Shown here one piece after another: positions 10,245-19,646 of a stretch of 21,990 nt of DNA (position 1 is its first letter; each line of letters begins with the position of its first letter). The translations under genes were made by a program, and so were the position numbers. Location of the stretch: NCBI GenBank assembly GCA_000277445.1, contig AJWJ01000408.1, forward strand, positions 1 through 21,990. The letters are read 5' to 3'. The stretch comes from Polysphondylium violaceum (Eukaryota > Evosea > Eumycetozoa > Dictyosteliales > Dictyosteliaceae). The notes beneath the pieces are model-generated. The model saw nothing but the letters and a program-made list of their open reading frames with translations, was not told the DNA's origin and did no database searches.

Positions 10245-10591
10245 TAAATATCATAGCTTTATTTTTGTAGATTTATATTAAGATGTTCCCTGATGATCTT
10301 TGGTTTGAAACCAACTGACAACATGGCAAAAATCTAAAATCTGGGATGTTTTTTTATTTTTATTTTATTTTATTTTTTTTATTTATTTTTTCATTTTTTT
10401 GAAGGGGTGCCCACAGGTAAAACTTTTTTTATGTTTTCTTCTGTAAGAGTTTTTGTAAATATCTTTTGATAAAGATAATAGCATTATTACATGATGATTT
10501 TTACGATAAATTAAAATAAAGAACCACTCTACTTCTCCTATCCTCTCCTCAATATCAATATTAATCAAAAATATAGAATTAAACAAATAAA
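10245..10591. other. Spacer between peptidase and ankyrin-type genes
   Basis: This 347-base spacer holds the 3' flank of the peptidase gene and the upstream region of the next gene in the same direction. A long T-rich run (10349-10402), broken by A and C, is the main feature; T-rich runs near start sites are typical of dictyostelid promoters. Nothing else is seen. Confidence 0.7.
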
Positions 10592-12829
10592 ATGGCTATA
10601 TTTTCATCATTAAAATCATCATCGTCAACAGCAACATTTTCAAATATGGATTATTTATATCAAAGTGTATTTCAACATAACCATATTAGAACATCAGTAT
10701 TTGAATATGTAAAAGAGTTGTCAAAAAACAAGAATCCAATGAAATATGATGATATAATAAATTTGGATTGGATGCTTTCTTGGAGACACTATGGTATATT
10801 AAAAGAAAAGCTAAGGGATAACATTTACCTCACAATGGACCCAAAGCAAAGGGCACTTATAATGTCAATCAGAGATATACAGGTATTTAAACTATGTTTT
10901 GCAAGATATCGTGACTACTTTCCATTGTCTTATCCTCCAATACTCAACACTGCAGCCTATTATAGTAATCTACCTGTGCTTGAATATCTTTACAAAGAAA
11001 ACTATCGTAGTCATTCACAGGCATTGGAATATTGTGCTCAAAATAATAATTTTGAAATTCTACTCTATCTTTACAATGTAGTCAAGCAAAGAGACATTAC
11101 ACCACTGACCATAATCTATTCCATTCGGTCTGGTAATCTGGAAATGACTAGATTTCTATTTGATAATGCCAATCCATCGATATTGGACGTTAGCAAGATT
11201 GATAGAGACAATATGTTTTATAGTGCTGCCAGTACAAATAATTTAGAGTTGTTTAAATATATTTTTGAAAAGTTTCCTCAAACCCTGGTTACAAGAACAA
11301 CTTTTAAACAGACAATGAAAAACAGAGAGATGTTTATCTATTTATTTGAAAACACAGACTATCGTTTGGCATTTAAAGAACCTGGTGGCGAACGATCTCC
11401 ATTGTCTCCAATTGAAAGTATGTCTCTTATGATGGCCCAAGATGGTAGATTCGAGTTGATAGAGTATCTTTATAATTCAAATCAATTGCCTGGTTCGTTT
11501 TTTACACAAATATCTCATACTGCATTACGTTATGGTCATGGTGAAATTTATGAATATTTAAAACGACAACAGGTAAAGGAAAAGGAAATTTCATTGGATA
11601 ACATTTCCATTGGATCCATTAAAGGTGCATTGGATAACATTGAAAAGGTTGAATATTATCATAGAATGGGTGCACAAATAACAGAGAATTGTATATTTAA
11701 TGCTTGCAAGAATTCAAAACAACAACAAGTATTTCTTTATGTATTTGAAAATGCAAGTCTTCAAGTACACGAATCACTTATTAGTCACACTGGTCATACA
11801 TATACAGATAATCTATTGGATCAATGTATTGTCTCTAATAATATATTTGCATTAAAATATTTAATCTCGAGATTTTCACATCAGATCGGAACTTATTCGT
11901 GGAGAAAATCACCACTCAATGATAATAGTCTTCAAGTATTAGAGTTTTTGTTTGAAAGATATCCATTAAACATAGATGATATCCCTCATATAAGTCAAGC
12001 CATCTATAGTAGCGTTACAAACAATAGTTTACAAGTATCAATGTTTCTCTTTCAACAATTATTATCTCTAACCGATGAGCATCGTCACTATAATTTGATC
12101 ATTAGATTTGCATCAACTCATGCTCGTCTCGATTTCCTTAGATACATTTCAAAATATTATCCTCTTCCTCTAGATATTTTCTACAAAGATGGCCGTTATA
12201 GTCAAGAGGTATTAGAGTTTTTTTCCAAACATCATCTCTCTTGTCCCCCCAATGCCCTTTGTTATGCTATGGCCGATGGAAATATTCAGCTCTTTTTAAA
12301 TATATTGGAAGCCTATCCACAACTAAAGAAATGTGTCAATGATCAATCACTTGCAAGTGCAATATCTAATCATCACGAACATTGTGTCGAATTTTTAATT
12401 GAAAATTATGCAGCAACCATCACCTGCAGTGATTTGGTGATGAATATGATTGGCGAGGTTGGTAATCTATCCATATTGGTCTATATCTATAGAAACATTG
12501 AAAAACTATCAGATTATCCAAATTTTCAAACCACCTTTAATAGAGCTATTCAGAATGGTCATCTGGCAATGGTTAAACGGTTGTACGAAGAGTCTTCTAT
12601 TGGATGTACTGTTACAAAAGATAATTTCAAAACAATGATTGAACGTAAACATTCTCATCTTTTGGAATATTTCTCACATAAAGAAAAATTTGATAAATCA
12701 TTCATCTCTCCTCAAAAATCTCCCACTTTATTTTTAGATAGAGATTCTCAATTATTTAATCAATATCTTCAACAATATATATTAAATTTAAAATCTAAAA
12801 AGTTTTCACTATTATCTTTTTTAAAGTAA
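10592..12829 (+). CDS. Ankyrin-repeat-type protein of a dictyostelid paralogous family
   Basis: A single uninterrupted frame of 745 residues; ATG context AAAATGG is typical. After a Ser-rich start, residues 19-45 (MDYLYQSVFQHNHIRTSVF...) match the degenerate F-box-like head that opens many members of this dictyostelid family. The rest is a series of diverged helical repeats of about 30 residues with the pattern small-hydrophobic, then LEFLY or LEYLY, for example around 120-145, 145-175, 180-205, 470-500 and 600-650 (GHLAMVKRLYEES, NHHEHCVEFLIENY). These are weak ankyrin-like repeats, probably a protein-binding solenoid. No transmembrane segment or enzyme motif is evident. An alternative start at Met19 is possible. 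Function and partner are unknown; the family is large in these amoebae. Confidence 0.85.
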   Translation: MAIFSSLKSSSSTATFSNMDYLYQSVFQHNHIRTSVFEYVKELSKNKNPMKYDDIINLDWMLSWRHYGILKEKLRDNIYLTMDPKQRALIMSIRDIQVFKLCFARYRDYFPLSYPPILNTAAYYSNLPVLEYLYKENYRSHSQALEYCAQNNNFEILLYLYNVVKQRDITPLTIIYSIRSGNLEMTRFLFDNANPSILDVSKIDRDNMFYSAASTNNLELFKYIFEKFPQTLVTRTTFKQTMKNREMFIYLFENTDYRLAFKEPGGERSPLSPIESMSLMMAQDGRFELIEYLYNSNQLPGSFFTQISHTALRYGHGEIYEYLKRQQVKEKEISLDNISIGSIKGALDNIEKVEYYHRMGAQITENCIFNACKNSKQQQVFLYVFENASLQVHESLISHTGHTYTDNLLDQCIVSNNIFALKYLISRFSHQIGTYSWRKSPLNDNSLQVLEFLFERYPLNIDDIPHISQAIYSSVTNNSLQVSMFLFQQLLSLTDEHRHYNLIIRFASTHARLDFLRYISKYYPLPLDIFYKDGRYSQEVLEFFSKHHLSCPPNALCYAMADGNIQLFLNILEAYPQLKKCVNDQSLASAISNHHEHCVEFLIENYAATITCSDLVMNMIGEVGNLSILVYIYRNIEKLSDYPNFQTTFNRAIQNGHLAMVKRLYEESSIGCTVTKDNFKTMIERKHSHLLEYFSHKEKFDKSFISPQKSPTLFLDRDSQLFNQYLQQYILNLKSKKFSLLSFLK

Positions 12830-13188
12830 AAATAAAAATTGTAAATTGTAATCATAAATGATTATTTTATTTGATTTTTGAGGGAAAGATGATGATCAAC
12901 ATTGTTTGATGATAGGAAAAGGATTTTGTTATATGATTGAGTCTTATTTTAGTTTTATGTAAGAGGATATCAAAGAAAATATGGAATCCTTTTGACAAAG
13001 TACCTTACTAAATCCATCTGGATTGCTTTCAAATAGATAAAACAAGATTTGATTTTAATAAAAATTGAATATGTTCCAGTGAAGGCATCATAAACTTAAG
13101 ATTCATGTTCTTTTAAAGAATCAAAGAGAGTGTTTTGAAATCTCTTCTTGTTTTTTTTTATTTTTTTTTTTTCTATTGGTGGATTGTG
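12830..13188. other. Convergent 3' spacer
   Basis: This is a 359-base spacer between two genes that point at each other. Poly(T) at 13150-13173 is on the side of the carrier-protein gene. No reading frame or RNA gene is seen. Confidence 0.7.
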
Positions 13189-13416
13189 TTAACACAATTT
13201 GTCAATAATTTCATTAAGGGTGAGATCTTGTAAATCGATGACTGAAATTTTGTCCTCTCCATAGGTATCTTCAATCCAATTAAATATTTGAATGGCTTGG
13301 ATGCTGCCAATTCCCAAATCAGTAAGAGCTTTGGAGCAATTTATCATAGATGATGGAATTTGGCAAATCTGAGAAATTTTTAAAACTAGGTTATCTTTTA
13401 CAGAGTTTTTGGACAT
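13189..13416 (-). CDS. Free-standing acyl-carrier-like protein (phosphopantetheine-binding fold)
   Basis: 75 residues, intronless, start context AAAAATG. The sequence reads as one four-helix carrier domain: helix I (VKDNLVLKISQICQI), the attachment loop DLGIGSIQAIQ with Ser38 as the candidate phosphopantetheine site, then NWIEDTYG and a final helix ending in Cys. Carrier proteins hold acyl or amino-acyl chains as thioesters on Ser. The usual motif is G-x-D-S-L/I; here the Asp is Gly37, which may weaken recognition by the phosphopantetheinyl transferase. The LxxFNWIE segment recalls the terminal carrier domain of dictyostelid polyketide synthases, so this could be a stand-alone carrier acting with a synthase in trans, or a surviving piece of one. 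No synthase is in the window. Confidence 0.75.
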   Translation of the reverse strand: MSKNSVKDNLVLKISQICQIPSSMINCSKALTDLGIGSIQAIQIFNWIEDTYGEDKISVIDLQDLTLNEIIDKLC

Positions 13417-14700
13417 TTTTATTTTTGAGAGAAAATATGTATAAAATTATTTAATGAAAAAGGAAAACTATTTCAAATACTTTTTTCTTTACTTGTAGTT
13501 GTTGAAAATTTTAAATTTAAAAAATTTATTGGAGATATAAATAGATTAGTCTAAAAAAAGGGTGGGGTTTTAATTTTAGATCATTAACATTTTTCCCCAC
13601 TCTAAAAGGTTTTCAGGTAATTGTAACTTTAGAGGATACTATTGTATATTTGTTTATTTACACTCTAAATAGTTTTTTATAGAGATCAACTTTACACCCC
13701 CCTTCCCCCCCTTCCTTTCCAAATTTTTCAAAACCCTTTCAGAACTCCCTATTTTATGGAATTAGACTTAATGAAATGATTAAACCAAATATTTTGACCA
13801 ATGTATTTGAATGGGAGATCCATAGTGATACAGATATGCATATGTTAAAAACAGATTAGGGTACGACACACAGGATATATTTTATGTATTTGATTCATGA
13901 GGCCAAGAATAATGTCTGCCGGTGGGTCGTCATTGGCATTTAGAACGAGAAGTGACATTATGATTTGGTGTTGGGTGGGAGTGCACACTTTACAATTCTT
14001 TTAATCCCCTGTTTAATGAAAGGAAACTCTTTTTAGTCACTGTGATTCTTGTCAAAATTTGTTAGATCACAGGAAATTGCCTCTTCTTAACAATCAGCTA
14101 CACAAATTCATGAAAGAAGATTCCATATTCTAACAGATTAATAGTAAGTTGCTTTTTTCTAGAAAAAGGCCTTAAAAGATATTCTAAATCTGAATCAAAA
14201 TATTGAGTCTCTTGGATACATCGAATTCCACTTTCATGTATCCTATCCTTTAGCATATATACTTTTCTAATACATTAGGATCCTAAAACCATTGATTCCC
14301 ACTCCTTTACCATTTCATTTACCAATACTATATAATTTATTTTTTTGTATTTATTTTATTTACAGTGATAAACATATCTTGATAAGTGGCCATAAAGTAC
14401 AGAGTCTCATGTTCGAGGAGTAGTCAAAATTTTAATTCTTTTATCAGAAAATTTATAGATATATATGCACATATTTGTTGTAGATATGACACAAGAGTAT
14501 TGCACTAGGCTTATGGTGTAAAGTTTAAACTTAATAGATAAAGATGGGAATGCCTATTTTCTCTGTGAATGAAATAAAGATGATCACACCCCTTGGGAAA
14601 TATCATATAGAAAAAACTTTTATCTAGATTTAATTTTATTAAAAACCAATACATTTATTATTATCATTTATTATTATCATTTATTATTTATTCTTTTATT
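13417..14700. other. 1.3 kb spacer with higher GC in the middle
   Basis: No supported gene. The central part (about 13740-14320) is visibly less AT-rich than other spacers and has several short open stretches on both strands, including a plus-strand one at about 13755-13858 (contains GIRLNEMIKPNILTNVF). None has a recognisable domain. This may be a decayed gene. CCCCCC-type runs are at 13694-13712. A (TTATTATTATCAT)-like repeat lies at 14653-14692 just beyond the F-box/WD40 stop codon. Confidence 0.5.
14098..14256 (-). CDS. Possible small ORF or gene relic
   Basis: A 52-codon frame from ATG (MLKDRIHESGIRCIQ...) to TAG on the minus strand. Its composition is protein-like (charged and hydrophobic residues mixed, EYLLRPFSRKKQLTINLLEYG), unlike AT-rich chance frames. 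There is no recognised domain, no signal peptide and no A-rich start context. A further short open stretch in the same frame lies just upstream. It could be a last exon, a relic or chance. Confidence 0.2.
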   Translation of the reverse strand: MLKDRIHESGIRCIQETQYFDSDLEYLLRPFSRKKQLTINLLEYGIFFHEFV

Positions 14701-16729
14701 TTAAAAAGAAAAATCAAATATTTTAATAGTGGAATCTTCATAACCGGTTATTAGCTTTGAGTCATTGAATTTTAGACAACAAACAGCAGATTGACCCTTA
14801 ATTGTATTAACATGAGTTCCATTCTTTAAATCCCACAATCTTATTGTACTATCAGTTGACCCACTAAGTAATTTGTTACCCTTGAATTGCAAACAATGAA
14901 TCATATTATCATGTCCTTGTAATGTATGAATTAATCCACCATTCATATCCCATATCTAATTTGGAGTAATCGTATGTTAATAATTTTAAAATTAATATCT
15001 ATTTAAAATGTCAATATATCTTTACCTTTAATAAACTATCATGAGAACCACTAACTAATTGACCATTTTCATATTGTAAACAGTTGATTTTATGAGTATG
15101 AGCACGAATGGTATTTACACATCTTGAATCCATATCCCAGACTTTAATTGTTTTATCATATGAACCACTGACTATTAAATCTTGACCATTATGGTTTATT
15201 GCTTGAAGGCATCTTACTGGTGCAGTATGTCCTCTCATCGTTCTTAGACAATTGGAAGTATTAAGATCAAATACTCTTAATGTTCCATCTACACAACCAC
15301 ATATTAATGAATTATCGACAATTTGTAAACACCAAACACTGCTATGGGTTTGGATGGTTTCAATACAAACACCCTCTTGTCTGTCCCATATCTTGAGACT
15401 GCCATCGGCAGAGCCAGACACCAAACGATTGGGGGTGCTGCCAAGACAGATGGTGCCATTTTTGTGGCCGGTCAGGGTCTTACTGCAACGTTTCTTGCTG
15501 TCTTCACTATCGTCGAGGAAATGGCTGGTGGTGCCCATACCATTGCAGTCCCACACCTTGACCGTCATGTCTTCACTGCCGCTAATGAGTGTGTTGCTGT
15601 CGGATTCAAAGAGCAAACTCCACACAATCTCTTTGTGACCCCTGAGTATGGTGGTGCTGTATTTCCCTTTTCTCCAATTGGAATCTTTCCTATACTCGCC
15701 CACATACCAGTTCTCTCCCCACACGTTGGATTTGGGAGGTGCTTCGATATTAAACTTGCTAGGGGTTTTGTTTTGGATGGGCTCGTGGTATTGAGAGCCA
15801 TCGAGTAGCCTTCTTTGTAAACAAATGTCTCTCCACAACGAAATGTCAAAGGACAGTGATCTCCACTTGACACACACGCCACACACGCCTTTGCAAAGAT
15901 CGGATGGCGACAAAAATTTAAATATGTGAAGCATGACCTCCTCTGGTAAAATAAGGGTAAGGGATCTACTCTCGACCTGGGTAAGATTGTATTTGATTGC
16001 AATGGAAGTATAGCTGTTTCCAATGGTTTTAATATATTCTTCTTTTTTTTTCTGTACGGTTTTCAATACTTGTTTCTTAATCATGATATCCTTTTTAATG
16101 GATTCCTTTGTTTCCTTGAGAGAAGTGATTGTCTTTTCTATTGAAAGTAATTCGGTTTTTCTTTTTTCAATAAGTATCAATGTCTCCTTTTCATCTTTAA
16201 TAACTTCTGATACTAAGGGATCTCCACTATACCAGGAATCAATATCCATCATAACTATATCTTCTTGGTTATTGTTTATATTATTTCCTGTTGATATTGT
16301 AATATCCATATTATTATTATTCTGATTATTATAATTATTATTATTATTATTAATCTTTATATTATTATTTAATGATGAGGAAGAAGAGTAAGAATTTAAT
16401 TTATTATTATTATTATTATTATTATTATGATTATGATGACTATTTCTTTTATTGCTACCACTATTACTGCTGCTAATTCCAATACTACAATTATTAATAT
16501 TTTCTTTTTGGTTTTTTATAATTGCTGTTGTTGAACAAGATAAAGGTAAATCATCAATATTGTTGTTATTGCTATTATTATTTATATCTAAAGTACTTGG
16601 ATTTGACGAGGTATCTGAAATAGTTTGAATATCAGTCATTTGAATTTTTCTTCTTTCTCTCTGTTTCTTTTTATTGCTATTGTTGTTGCTATCCTTTATT
16701 TGAATGTCTTTGGTTAAAACATCTATCAT
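14701..16729 (-). CDS. F-box/WD40 repeat protein (SCF ubiquitin ligase substrate receptor)
   Basis: Exon 1 is 16729-15026 and exon 2 is 14955-14701, with a 70-bp intron (14956-15025, GTAAAG...ATTAG) that splits the WD motif of the fifth repeat (LLK/IWDMNGG). Spliced protein is 652 residues. The N-terminal 160 residues are low-complexity (Asn and Ser tracts). A Lys/Glu-rich coiled-coil-like helix spans about 176-235. The F-box is at about 260-305 (LPEEVMLHIFKFLSPSDLCKG...WRSLSFDISLWRDICLQRRL). Seven WD40 repeats span about 358-652, each ending WD or FD, making a full propeller. By family, the F-box binds Skp1 in an SCF complex and the propeller holds phosphorylated substrates, as in Fbxw7/Cdc4/Met30. 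The substrate is unknown. A second ATG at codon 31 is an alternative start. Several AATAAA signals follow the stop. Confidence 0.92.
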
Positions 16730-18540
16730 TTTGAATTTTGATAATATAGATTGATATTTTTGATTGAATAAATTAAAAAGAAATATTAATTTTTCCAGTG
16801 TTTTAAAATTATTTCCAATAATTTGAATTATTCTAAACTACTAGGATTGCAATAAATAAATAAGAGCCTATATATAATGAAAAAGTATATTTTTCAGGTT
16901 AGATTAAAAGACAATATTGGAAAAGTGTAAATTCTAATGAAATACAATAATTCAACACACTCTCGCACACATACAATAAAAACACAAATTTAAACCAAAT
17001 GAAAATTACCTAAAAAAAAAAGATCTAAAGCATAAAATAAAAGATAGAGATATAAAATGTGTATAATTTATAAAATAAATATTTTTATATGATATTTACT
17101 ATCTCACACTGTTAATGTGTCTTTACAACAAATACTGAAAACTATATTATTATGCGAGAATATAAATAAAAAGAAAATAATAAAATATAAACACCACACC
17201 TCTTCAAATTATGCAAACAGACAACAAACAAACCAACACAAACAAACTATATAGTATTGATGTAATAGACAAACATACAAGATAAAGAATAATAAATAAT
17301 CAAAAACACACACGAAATACAATAATAATAATAATAAATTAATTAAAATAATTGTGTTGGTGATAAAACAACAACACAAACTTTTTTGTATACTGGAAAT
17401 TGATGGATAGAAAAAATAAATAAATTAAAATAATAGTAAGCTGCCAAAAAAATTATTACTCAAAAAGAATGTTGTAATTGTGGAGAGTGATAATTCTTTG
17501 ATGAGATAAATATATCTGTGTGTAAGTGAGTAAAAAAGGTAGGTGAGGGTGTGTGTGTGAGTGTGTGTCAATGCCTACCGTAAATTATTTTTTAATTATT
17601 ATATCTATATATATGATGATGAGTGCGTGTGTTGGGTAAGTTTATTTATATACATATATGTATAAATACACTTGAGAATAGTATTGTTTGGATGATGAGT
17701 TTATATATTTCATAAAATTATTTATTTAATTATATTTATTATTTATTATCGTTTGGCAAGTATATTGATCTTAACATGTTTTGATGTTGTTGGTGTTGGG
17801 GTTGATGTGTTGGTGGTGTTGTAGGTGTTGCTGCTGTTGTTGTTGTTGTTGTTGATCAACATCTATTTTGGTTTATGTGGGGTGATTAAATAGAAAGGGG
17901 GTAGCGTGGGCGTGTGGAGCACTAGATGAATTTTACTTTTACTATTTGTATAAATCAAGTAGCATATGGGATGAATTTATACATCTATATGGATAGGAGT
18001 GGTTGAAACAAAACACTATAAACTATTGAAAAAGGGTGTGTGTATATATAAATGATTTTTTTTTTTTCTCACCCACACCCACTCACCCCACTCACCCTAC
18101 CTTTCTATTCTATATATATATATATACATAGAGATAAATCATAATTGTGTATGTGGGACTGTGTGTGGGAAAAAGGAAATATATGTATCATGTATGAAAA
18201 GAGGGGTGATAAAGCGTGCGTGTTGCAAATAAAGTGTAAAACTTCAATTCGAAATGCTCATGATTTTTTATTTATTTATTTATTTTCAAACAAAACAGAT
18301 TATCCCCTTTTGCGTTATTTTTAGGGACACTGCACAACCAAAAAAAGAAAAAGTGATTGAAATCAAAAAAGGAAACAAACAATTTGATTGGAAATGTTGT
18401 GGTTGTTGTTAATGTTGTTGTGGTTTTTGTTAAACAACTAAACTGATGATATTAATAATAATAATAATAATAATAATGATTTTAAAAAACTAAATAAATG
18501 ATATCACTTTTAAATCGAGTTTTTTCCCAATCATTATTCC
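16730..18540. other. Long AT-rich upstream region of the F-box/WD40 gene
   Basis: No gene is seen. The region carries GT/CA blocks (separate entry), AAT repeats at 17320-17337 and 18451-18476, a TTG repeat at 17829-17855, TATATA at 18112-18126, TTTA repeats at 18268-18284 and poly(T) at 18058-18068. A minus-strand AGGTAATT at 17004-17011 resembles a 5' splice site and could belong to a leader exon. The texture closely resembles the region upstream of the phosphatase gene. Confidence 0.6.
17540..18100. promoter_or_regulatory. G-box-like GT/CA blocks upstream of the F-box/WD40 gene
   Basis: GT-rich blocks at 17542-17568 (GTGAGGGTGTGTGTGTGAG and on) and 18033-18042, and CA/CCC blocks at 18068-18098 (CTCACCCACACCCACTCACC and on). 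These resemble elements bound by G-box binding factor in Dictyostelium developmental promoters. They lie 0.8-1.4 kb from the nearest start codon, so regulation is only inferred. Confidence 0.3.
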
Positions 18541-19646
18541 TTTAAACCATTTTCTCTATAAATGGCAAGAGTAGTGACTGTTGCATTAGTAGTAGTACTC
18601 TTACGTATGTTTACATCTACATATGTATCTTCATTGGCATTTATTTTAGTGTCAAAATTCTTGTGTTTCATCTATCTTTATCGTTATTATACTCGTGTAC
18701 ATGAATGATGTTTGTTTTATTTATACAAATAATCAAATAAACAAATACAATTAGATTGTACAGAAATAGGCAAATCATTTCAGGTTGAAAATACAATTTA
18801 TGTAGAGAAATAAGTGTTAGATATATCAGATACAGGTATATGATAAAAACCATGCCTCCTCATCCAGAGAGTTTTTGTTTTGCTCATGAAATACATTGTG
18901 TACAATGAAAACAAAGAATGATATCCATTCAGAGTTTCTTATCAATTATGTGTAATTCCGTTGCAGAAAGTTATCTCGGTATGCCATAGTGCCCCAACCA
19001 GGTCCAGGTGTATACCATTAGAGTTAAAGTGTTAGAAACACATACATATCGATACATTACCCAAATGTTAAAGATTATAGTGGTTATATTCCCCACAGTA
19101 TTTATCAAACTCGAGTCATTTTCTGATGAGAATCTATCAGGTTTTAGAAAAAAACTAATTCATTTAAAGAATAAACTATCCTATCCTGATATGAGAATCA
19201 TCACTTTTTCATGAATGGGCCCCAATAAATAAAACTTCATAGAATAGTAAAAAAAAAAAATAAAAAAAAATAAAAATTTTCCCCAATAAATAAAATCAAG
19301 TAAATCATTGAAAGTTTGTATAGGTAAAAAAATACAAATCTTTTATTTATACCAACTTTTACCTAATTTTAGAGTTTAGCATTTTTTTTTTCTCCAATCA
19401 AATAATTGTAGTTTTTGAAATGATAATTTTCTCAAGATTGATCACAAATTCAGTGATTATCAAGTCATATTCATCACAGTGTCAACATTGTTTAAGGAAA
19501 CTGTGACTGCTATGATCAAACGAAAAGATATTTTCTTTTATTTTTTATTTTTTTTTTTTCTAGTTTCTGTTTATACCCTTTTGTATTTAAACGATTAGTC
19601 TTTTTTATTATACTCTATTTTATATTCATAAATATAATATTAAAAA
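18541..19646. other. Spacer with coding-like scraps before the orphan membrane protein gene
   Basis: This segment is less repetitive than the preceding 1.8 kb. It includes a 48-codon frame at 18562-18708 and a possible pair of small exons at 18967-19007 and 19099-19214 (see findings). T-rich runs at 19381-19394 and 19532-19560, and a TATA-like AT-rich segment at 19610-19640, precede the next gene and probably form its promoter. Confidence 0.5.
18562..18708 (+). CDS. Possible 48-residue membrane peptide
   Basis: ATG preceded by TATAA, then MARVVTVALVVVLLRM, which has the shape of a signal peptide, a second hydrophobic stretch (SSLAFILVSKFLCFIYLYRY) and a stop. Inside the frame, GTATGT at 18606-18611 and TTTTAG at 18645-18650 could be splice sites, but an intron that short (45 bp) is below the 67-86 bp seen elsewhere here. 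No homologue is recognised; chance is quite possible. Confidence 0.2.
   Translation: MARVVTVALVVVLLRMFTSTYVSSLAFILVSKFLCFIYLYRYYTRVHE

Noticed and set aside
15252-16023. Long frames opposite and overlapping the F-box/WD40 gene (plus strand 15252-15638 and 15344-15808, minus strand 15565-16023)
   Set aside because: All lie in other frames of a clear F-box/WD40 coding region and show no domain of their own.
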